Assembly (NCBI GenBank): GCA_023436395.1
Contig: JAEZJJ010000096.1
Coordinates: 1-18,351, forward strand
DNA length: 18,351 nucleotides
Reading direction: 5' to 3'
Source: Bacillota bacterium
Lineage (GTDB): Bacteria > Bacillota > Clostridia > Lachnospirales > Cellulosilyticaceae
A program made the translations under genes and the position numbers. How positions within the stretch are numbered: position 1 is the stretch's first letter; the number at the start of each line of letters is the position of its first letter. Shown here in pieces: positions 13,920-18,351 of this stretch. Below the pieces are notes generated by a model, which made no database searches, was not told where the DNA came from, and saw only the letters and a list, made by a program, of their open reading frames with translations.

Positions 13920-14630
13920 ATGAATAAAAAGCAAATTATTGTGATTGATGATGAAGAACATATTTTAGAGCTCATTAAATATAATTTAGAAGCAAATGGT
14001 TTTAATGTCATAACCTATATAAGTGTAGAAGAAATGCAAAAGAATATAGGGGAAAATGTTGTTGACTTAATTTTACTAGATATTATGCTTCCAGGAATGG
14101 ATGGTATTACGGCACTTAATATTTTTAGAAAACATGAAAAGTTAAAAAGTGTACCTATCCTGTTAGTAAGTGCTAAAGCGGAAGAAATAGATAAGATATT
14201 AGGATTAGAATTAGGCGCAGATGACTATATTACTAAACCATTTAGTGTAAGGGAATTAGTAGCCAGAGTAAAAGCCATTTTTCGTCGCTTTGAAAGAGAG
14301 GATACACCTAGCAAGAAATTGGTAGAAAATCATTTTTTACAATATAAGGAACTTAAGTTGGATATAGAAAGTCATTTGCTGACTTTTAAAGATGAAAAAA
14401 TAGACTTAACTTATAAAGAATTTGAAATTTTGAAACTATTAATGAGTAATAAAGGTAAGGTACTTTCAAGAGAAGTTATATTGGATAAAGTTTGGGGCTA
14501 TGATTACTACGGCGAAACACGAACAGTGGATGTACATATTCGTTATTTAAGAGCTAAACTAGAGAATTATGGTATTGGAGAGTGTATTGAAACTGTTCGG
14601 GGTGTTGGCTATAAGTTTGTGAAGGAGTAG
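13920..14630 (+). CDS. Response regulator, OmpR/PhoB family
   Basis: This 236-residue transcription factor is phosphorylated by the kinase encoded next. The receiver domain (about 5-120) has the acidic pair Asp10-Asp11, phospho-acceptor Asp54 in LILLDIMLPG, switch Ser84 and Lys106 in DDYITKPFS. The winged-helix DNA-binding domain fills about 135-235, with the recognition-helix region RTVDVHIRYLRAKL and the C-terminal hairpin ending GVGYKF. AAAGGTGAGAAG lies before the ATG. Only three bases separate it from the kinase gene, whose ribosome binding site lies inside the end of this gene, so translation is coupled. It resembles PhoB/PhoP, but no phosphate transport genes are near, so I give no symbol. 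Confidence 0.95.
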   Translation: MNKKQIIVIDDEEHILELIKYNLEANGFNVITYISVEEMQKNIGENVVDLILLDIMLPGMDGITALNIFRKHEKLKSVPILLVSAKAEEIDKILGLELGADDYITKPFSVRELVARVKAIFRRFEREDTPSKKLVENHFLQYKELKLDIESHLLTFKDEKIDLTYKEFEILKLLMSNKGKVLSREVILDKVWGYDYYGETRTVDVHIRYLRAKLENYGIGECIETVRGVGYKFVKE

Positions 14631-14633
14631 TTT

Positions 14634-16022
14634 ATGAAGAATAGAATCATTGGACCTGCTATAATTGCCATTTGGGTCCTTGTAATTGTTGTAGCAGTAG
14701 ATGCTACTTTACTAGAAAGTAGGCTGATGAGCCAACAAGGAGAAAATATTGCTACAGATGCAATTAATCAAATGATTTATCATATTTTTACTTTAGCAGG
14801 GATTATTAGCATAGTCCTTTACTTCGTTTTAAAAAATGTCATAAAAAAGATTACAGATCCTATTGCAGCTTTAACTGAAGACGCAAAGAAGTTTCAACAG
14901 AATCAATATACACATCAATTACGGGACTATGATATGGAGGAATTACAAAACTTAGCTTATGCCTTTGACTATATGGGGGATGAATTAAGCAGAACAATTA
15001 GAAAGCTGAGACATCAGAATGCTAAGTTAGAAAGTATGTTTTCCTCTCTTGAAGAGGGGATTGTCGTAGTTGATAAAAAAGGATATATTGAAGAAACGAA
15101 TGATTTGGCGAGAAAGATATTAGGTGTAAAGGGAGTTATACCAAAGCAATGTCATATTACCCATCTCCTAAGAGATGAACAATTTATCAGTTTAATAAAT
15201 GAGGGTTTTAAGACAAATAAGGTACGGGTTATTGAGTTAAAGGTAGGAGAATATATTGTATATATAACAATGGTACCTGTAGAAAAAAGGGATAAAGTAT
15301 ATGAATATTTATTGCTTATTAAAGATGTTACTAAGCTTCGAGACTTAGAGGAGATGAAGTATCAGTTTGTGAGTAATGTTTCTCATGAACTAAAAACACC
15401 TCTTACAAGTATTCAAGGCTTTGTAGAAACCTTACAAGCAGGTGCTATAGAGAATAAGGAAGTAGCTTATCGCTTTTTAAATATTATTGATATTGAAACT
15501 AAAAGGCTCTATCGCTTAATACAAGATATTTTATTACTTTCAGAGATTGAGAATATGAATATACAGCAGTATGATGATGTAGAGGTGAGCAAAGTTATCA
15601 AAAGTAGCATAAGTTTGCTTCAAGAGCATGCAGATAAAAAATCTGTAAAGATTGTTTTTGAGGAAGAAAAAGCCATCACTCTTAAAAATATGAGTGAAGA
15701 TCATTTAGAACAAGTGATGATGAACCTATTGAGTAATGCCATAAGGTATACAGATAATGGTGCGATTGTGATTACTACGGAAGAAGATGAAAAGCAACAA
15801 GTGATTACTATTAGAGATAGTGGGATTGGCATTCCAGAGGCAAGCTTACCTCGTATTTTTGAACGATTTTATAGAGTGGATAAAAGTCGCTCAAGGCAGA
15901 GTGGTGGAACTGGATTAGGTCTTTCCATTGTCAAACATATTGCACAGCTCTATGATATAAAAATAGAAGTAAGTAGTGAACTAGGAGAGGGAACTTGCTT
16001 TCGCTTAATTCATAATAAATAG
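14634..16022 (+). CDS. Sensor histidine kinase, PhoR-like, with HAMP and PAS domains
   Basis: This 462-residue membrane kinase is the partner of the preceding regulator. Two membrane segments (about 5-25 and 48-68) enclose an external loop of only about 20 residues, so a large ligand-binding domain is absent. A HAMP linker follows (about 68-120), then a PAS domain (about 130-235, starting SMFSSLEEGIVVVDKKG), then HisKA with phospho-acceptor His251 in FVSNVSHELKTPL. The ATPase domain has the N box NLLSNAIRYT (Asn368), the G1 box DSGIGI, the F box FERFYRVD and the G2 box GGTGLGL. Sensing is probably through the PAS domain, the membrane or a partner protein. The gene ends at the two-way terminator 16048-16098. 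Confidence 0.95.
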   Translation: MKNRIIGPAIIAIWVLVIVVAVDATLLESRLMSQQGENIATDAINQMIYHIFTLAGIISIVLYFVLKNVIKKITDPIAALTEDAKKFQQNQYTHQLRDYDMEELQNLAYAFDYMGDELSRTIRKLRHQNAKLESMFSSLEEGIVVVDKKGYIEETNDLARKILGVKGVIPKQCHITHLLRDEQFISLINEGFKTNKVRVIELKVGEYIVYITMVPVEKRDKVYEYLLLIKDVTKLRDLEEMKYQFVSNVSHELKTPLTSIQGFVETLQAGAIENKEVAYRFLNIIDIETKRLYRLIQDILLLSEIENMNIQQYDDVEVSKVIKSSISLLQEHADKKSVKIVFEEEKAITLKNMSEDHLEQVMMNLLSNAIRYTDNGAIVITTEEDEKQQVITIRDSGIGIPEASLPRIFERFYRVDKSRSRQSGGTGLGLSIVKHIAQLYDIKIEVSSELGEGTCFRLIHNK

Positions 16023-16047
16023 TGGGCTATGAATAGCGTAATTATAA

Positions 16048-16098
16048 AAAAAGGAGAGTAAAACGAGTATAAAAATTTCTCGTTTTATTCTCCTTTTT
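16048..16098. terminator. Two-way terminator between the kinase gene and ypsC
   Basis: Arms 16048-16067 and 16079-16098 pair over 20 bp with one G-U and an 11-base loop. The A-run on the left and T-run on the right let it work on both strands, which suits the converging genes. Confidence 0.9.
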
Positions 16099-16122
16099 AT
16101 TTAGGATAAATAGGATAGGGTC

Positions 16123-17295
16123 CTATTTCTGTGGGATTTCTTTGAAGTTTTCGCCATCTTTTGGTGGTCTTGGGCCAAAGTACTGATAGAAGTCAACTTT
16201 TAAGTTACCGTTAAATAATTTACGTTTTTTACTGGCTTTTTTTCCGTAGTCTCTTTCAAAAGTATCTACTGAAGTAATAGCATATAGTGACCAAGTAGGA
16301 TTGCTATCGATTAAGCGACGAAGCTCACGATGGATTTGTTCAATCTGTGATAAGTTACTAATACGTTCCCCATAAGGTGGGTTAGCGATAACAATACCAT
16401 AATCACCATGAGGTAAGCTAGCTTTATGAATAGGTTTAGCAAAGAATTGAATATAGTCACCAACACCTGCAGCTTCCGCATTTTCTCTAGCTTTATTAAT
16501 AACATTTCTATCAATGTCAGAAGCATAGATAATTGGATTACCTTTTTGATCTATGGCTTCTCTGGCTTCCTGACGAAGTTCTTCCCAAAGGGACTTAGGA
16601 ACTTGAGGCCAGAAGGATGAAGCAAATTGCCTATTAAGCCCTGGGGCAATATTTTTAGCAAGCATTGCAGCTTCAATAGCAAAGGTTCCTGAACCACAAC
16701 AAGGGTCATAGAGCATACGGCCTTTTTGCCAATAGCTAATCTGAAGTAAGGCTGCTGCCATGGTTTCTTTAAGTGGTGCTTCTACATTGTTGACACGATA
16801 ACCACGTTTATGCAAACCTTCACGTCCAGTTGTATCAATGGTTAAAGTAGCAACATCTTTCAAAATAGATACTTGTACAGTATAAGAAGGACCTGTTTCT
16901 GGAAACCAATCTATTTTGTACTTCTCACTGAGTCTTTTAACAATAGCCTTTTTAGTAATAGCCTGACAGTCAGAAATACTAAAAAGCTTAGATTTAACAG
17001 ATTTACCGTTGACAGTAAATTTGGCATCAGGAGTAATCCAAGCCTCCCAAGGAAGTGCATGAACCTTGTCAAATAGTTCTACGAAGGTAGTGGCTTTAAA
17101 TTCACCCAATTTAATAAGTACACGGTCAGCACTACGAAGCCATAAGTTAGAAAGCACAATAGCTTCTGCATCTCCAGTATAAATAACCTTGCCATCTTGT
17201 ACAGTATTTATTTCATATCCTAAATCCTCTACTTCTTTTCGTACCATTGCTTCAAGGCCAAAGGTAGAAGTAGCAATTAGTTCAAATGTCTTCAT
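16123..17295 (-). CDS. ypsC: THUMP-domain class I SAM-dependent RNA methyltransferase (YpsC / RlmL N-terminal type)
   Basis: The family is predicted to methylate a guanine of 23S rRNA at N2, as the N-terminal half of E. coli RlmL does at G2445. The 390-residue chain starts MKTFELIATSTFGLEAMVRKE, as is usual for YpsC (the last residue quoted is omitted from the run count for brevity). A THUMP RNA-binding domain lies at about 45-155. The Rossmann methyltransferase domain follows with SAM-binding DPCCGSGT at 197-204, an acidic ASDID at 258-262 and the catalytic NPPY at 305-308. The frame extends eight codons upstream to an ATG at 17319 with no ribosome binding site, whereas AGAGGAGA is five bases before ATG 17295, so the shorter start is chosen. 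It is a single-gene unit converging on the kinase gene. Confidence 0.94.
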   Translation of the reverse strand: MKTFELIATSTFGLEAMVRKEVEDLGYEINTVQDGKVIYTGDAEAIVLSNLWLRSADRVLIKLGEFKATTFVELFDKVHALPWEAWITPDAKFTVNGKSVKSKLFSISDCQAITKKAIVKRLSEKYKIDWFPETGPSYTVQVSILKDVATLTIDTTGREGLHKRGYRVNNVEAPLKETMAAALLQISYWQKGRMLYDPCCGSGTFAIEAAMLAKNIAPGLNRQFASSFWPQVPKSLWEELRQEAREAIDQKGNPIIYASDIDRNVINKARENAEAAGVGDYIQFFAKPIHKASLPHGDYGIVIANPPYGERISNLSQIEQIHRELRRLIDSNPTWSLYAITSVDTFERDYGKKASKKRKLFNGNLKVDFYQYFGPRPPKDGENFKEIPQK

Positions 17296-17300
17296 AATAT

Positions 17301-17308
17301 TCTCCTCT
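17301..17308 (-). promoter_or_regulatory. Ribosome binding site fixing the ypsC start
   Basis: On the minus strand AGAGGAGA lies five bases before ATG 17295. The upstream in-frame ATG at 17319 is preceded by ATACGAA only. Confidence 0.75.
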
Positions 17309-17330
17309 AAAATACTCATTTCGTATTCTT

Positions 17331-17362
17331 ATTGTACACCAATATATACAGGCTGTATACAA
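17331..17362 (-). promoter_or_regulatory. ypsC promoter region with a perfect 7-1-7 palindrome
   Basis: TATACAG-G-CTGTATA at 17345-17359 is a perfect dyad. On the minus strand a TACAAT -10 candidate (17336-17331) lies downstream, and TTGTAT (17362-17357) overlaps the palindrome, but their spacing of 20 bases is long. The dyad is placed like an operator inside the promoter; it resembles sites of small dimeric regulators such as GntR types, which is only a resemblance. Confidence 0.4.
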
Positions 17363-17412
17363 TTCTTCATGCTTCGTTTTCATTCGTTGTTACATTTGGT
17401 GCGGCTATTACA

Positions 17413-17456
17413 TAAAAATAAAAAAACTTAATATGACATACTGCTGTCTTATTAAG
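17413..17456 (-). terminator. Intrinsic terminator facing ypsC with no gene before it
   Basis: Arms 17427-17438 and 17445-17456 pair over 12 positions with one mismatch and a six-base loop. On the minus strand the hairpin is followed by TTTTTTTATTTTTA. It would stop a transcript entering from the right, yet no minus-strand gene is visible between it and the window end. Confidence 0.65.
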
Positions 17457-17675
17457 AGTGATATACTCATCGTATTAACGTAATGGAGTATTTAAGTAAT
17501 TTAAGGGTTAGATCAAGATATAAGTATCTTATATGTTCTACAGGTTATACATATGCCTAAGTAGTTGTGGGGGCGATATATTTAATTTGTATACTCTTTA
17601 GAGCTGGTAAGTTAATGTATAGTTAAACCTTTCATTGTTAATATATTGAGATTATGAAAATAAAGGGGGGATTCT
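17457..17675. other. Non-coding stretch before the DUF3788 pseudogene
   Basis: With 17296-17456 this makes a gap of about 380 bases without a gene. I see no coding frame with a ribosome binding site in 17457-17660. A short hairpin, AAGATA-TAAG-TATCTT, is near 17515-17530. A GGGGGG ribosome binding site for the pseudogene lies at about 17665-17670. I could not recognise a riboswitch or a clear promoter. Confidence 0.5.
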
Positions 17676-18008
17676 ATGTCACTTAGTTTTTTCTGTGACA
17701 AGTACATGCTACCATCTGAAAATGAAGTGTTTGAAGTTTTAGGAAAAACAGTGGCAATGTGGAATGATGTGAAACTATATGTAGAAAAGTATGGACTAAT
17801 AAAAGAGGAATGGAAATTTTAATGTGTTTTAGTGTTTGGTGAGAAAGCAGTATCTTCCGCTGAAAAAAGCGGGCTTCCAGAAAATATTTTAGAGAGTATA
17901 TTGAGTGCAAAGCAGTATAGAGAAGGTCGTTCGTTTAATGTGGAAATAAGAACACTGCAGGATTTTGAAGTTTTAAAGAAGCTTATTGATATTAAGATTT
18001 TAATATAA
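17676..18008 (+). pseudogene. DUF3788 family pseudogene (internal deletion plus in-frame stop)
   Basis: From ATG 17676, behind GGGGGG, 48 codons read a DUF3788-like N-terminus (SENEVFEVLGKTVAMWNDV to EEWKF) and stop at TAA 17820-17822. In the same frame, directly after the stop, 61 codons read the DUF3788 C-terminal half (LVFGEKAVSSAEKSGLPENI, then AKQYREGRSFNVEI and VLKKLIDIK) to TAA 18006-18008. The middle of the family, the conserved segment after the EEWK motif with its GW and strand-rich part, is missing; about 30 residues are lost against the usual length of roughly 140. A single deletion that joined the halves and created TAA would explain this. The function of the family is unknown. 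Confidence 0.8.
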
Positions 18009-18351
18009 CACTTTATTGAAAAAAGTCCGAGTTATATAGTTATTAAGTAGTTAATAAGATATTTAATGTTTATCCAATATTAAGTTTAGGTAATATGCGA
18101 AATCTAGCTTTCCGCCAAGGAATCAGTGGGAGTTGCCATCAGCATTTTTGAATACTTAAGGCATGCGGAAGTGATTTTGAGACTGGAAAGATTTATGGCT
18201 ATTATTGTGAGAAGAACAAAATCGAAGGGAGACCAGCTATGAAAAGTCAAGTATAAAATAGTTTAAGATTTTATATTTTAACGAATCTGAAAAAAGGGTA
18301 ACCTTAACAAAGCTACTAAAAGCCCTTTTGAAGAAAATATATGAAATGTAA
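18009..18351 (+). other. Right-end stretch with unrecognised coding remnants
   Basis: No intact gene with a ribosome binding site is visible in these 343 bases. Two short frames look coding-like in composition: one around 18165-18256 reads GSDFETGKIYGYYCEKNKIE and ends in a stop, and another, in a different frame, reads about 28 codons (KILYFNESEKRVTL to the final TAA at 18349-18351). They could be remains of one or two decayed genes following the DUF3788 pseudogene. I cannot assign a family. Confidence 0.3.

Noticed and set aside
17296..17319. Upstream ATG start of ypsC
   Set aside because: No ribosome binding site precedes it, while a good one lies just before ATG 17295, and homologues begin near that position.
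17683..17910. 75-residue minus-strand frame over the DUF3788 region
   Set aside because: It is the shadow of the plus-strand DUF3788 halves, whose family match is clear.
1..18351. CRISPR array, prophage, transposase or defence island
   Set aside because: No spaced direct repeats of CRISPR type, no integrase or transposase motifs and no known defence gene families were found on either strand.

Overview
The window is AT-rich DNA from a low-GC, Gram-positive, very probably endospore-forming member of the Clostridia. The pointers are the gene order tig-clpP-clpX-lonB-lonA-engB, the presence of LonB (a sporulation-associated Lon in Firmicutes), a DUF4364 protein, a YpsC-type rRNA methyltransferase, strong AGGAGG ribosome binding sites, and a collagen-like protein of the kind found on spore surfaces. 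A Lachnospirales relative such as Cellulosilyticum is my guess; it rests on gene content and not on a search.

Layout. (1) 1-406, minus strand: the 5' end of a collagen-like gene that runs off the window. It encodes a Cys/His-rich head followed by Gly-Pro-Thr/Lys triplets. (2) 708-1853: a DJ-1/PfpI-family gene (+) converging on a small unknown gene (-), separated by a 92-nt fold-back. (3) 2039-5438: the trigger factor-ClpP-ClpX cluster, with an extended -10 promoter before tig and a strong terminator after clpX. (4) 5501-11361: lonB behind a candidate forespore (sigma-F-like) promoter, then lonA, engB and an unknown acidic protein with a pentapeptide array. (5) 11388-11669: a promoter, tRNA-Gly(GCC), tRNA-Pro(TGG) and a terminator. 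(6) 11700-13742, minus strand: a DUF4364 protein, a YhcC-type radical SAM protein and a small unknown protein. (7) 13833-16098: an OmpR/PhoB-type response regulator and its histidine kinase, closed by a two-way terminator. (8) 16123-17295, minus strand: a YpsC-type rRNA methyltransferase. (9) 17296-18351: a decayed stretch with a terminator that has no matching gene, a DUF3788 pseudogene with an internal deletion and an in-frame stop, and unrecognised coding remnants.

How the genes work together. The core is protein quality control: trigger factor folds nascent chains, ClpXP and LonA degrade regulated or damaged proteins, LonB is a membrane-anchored Lon probably used in sporulation, and EngB assembles the 50S subunit. 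YpsC and the tRNAs add to the translation theme. The two-component pair is a self-contained sensor-regulator unit.

I found no CRISPR array, prophage, intact insertion sequence or obvious defence system. The least ordinary items are the Cys/His collagen-like protein, the lonB promoter, the pentapeptide-repeat protein, the fold-back and palindromic intergenic elements, and the pseudogene region at the right end. Three starts (lonA, the DUF4364 gene, ypsC) were moved inward from the longest open frame because of where the ribosome binding site lies.
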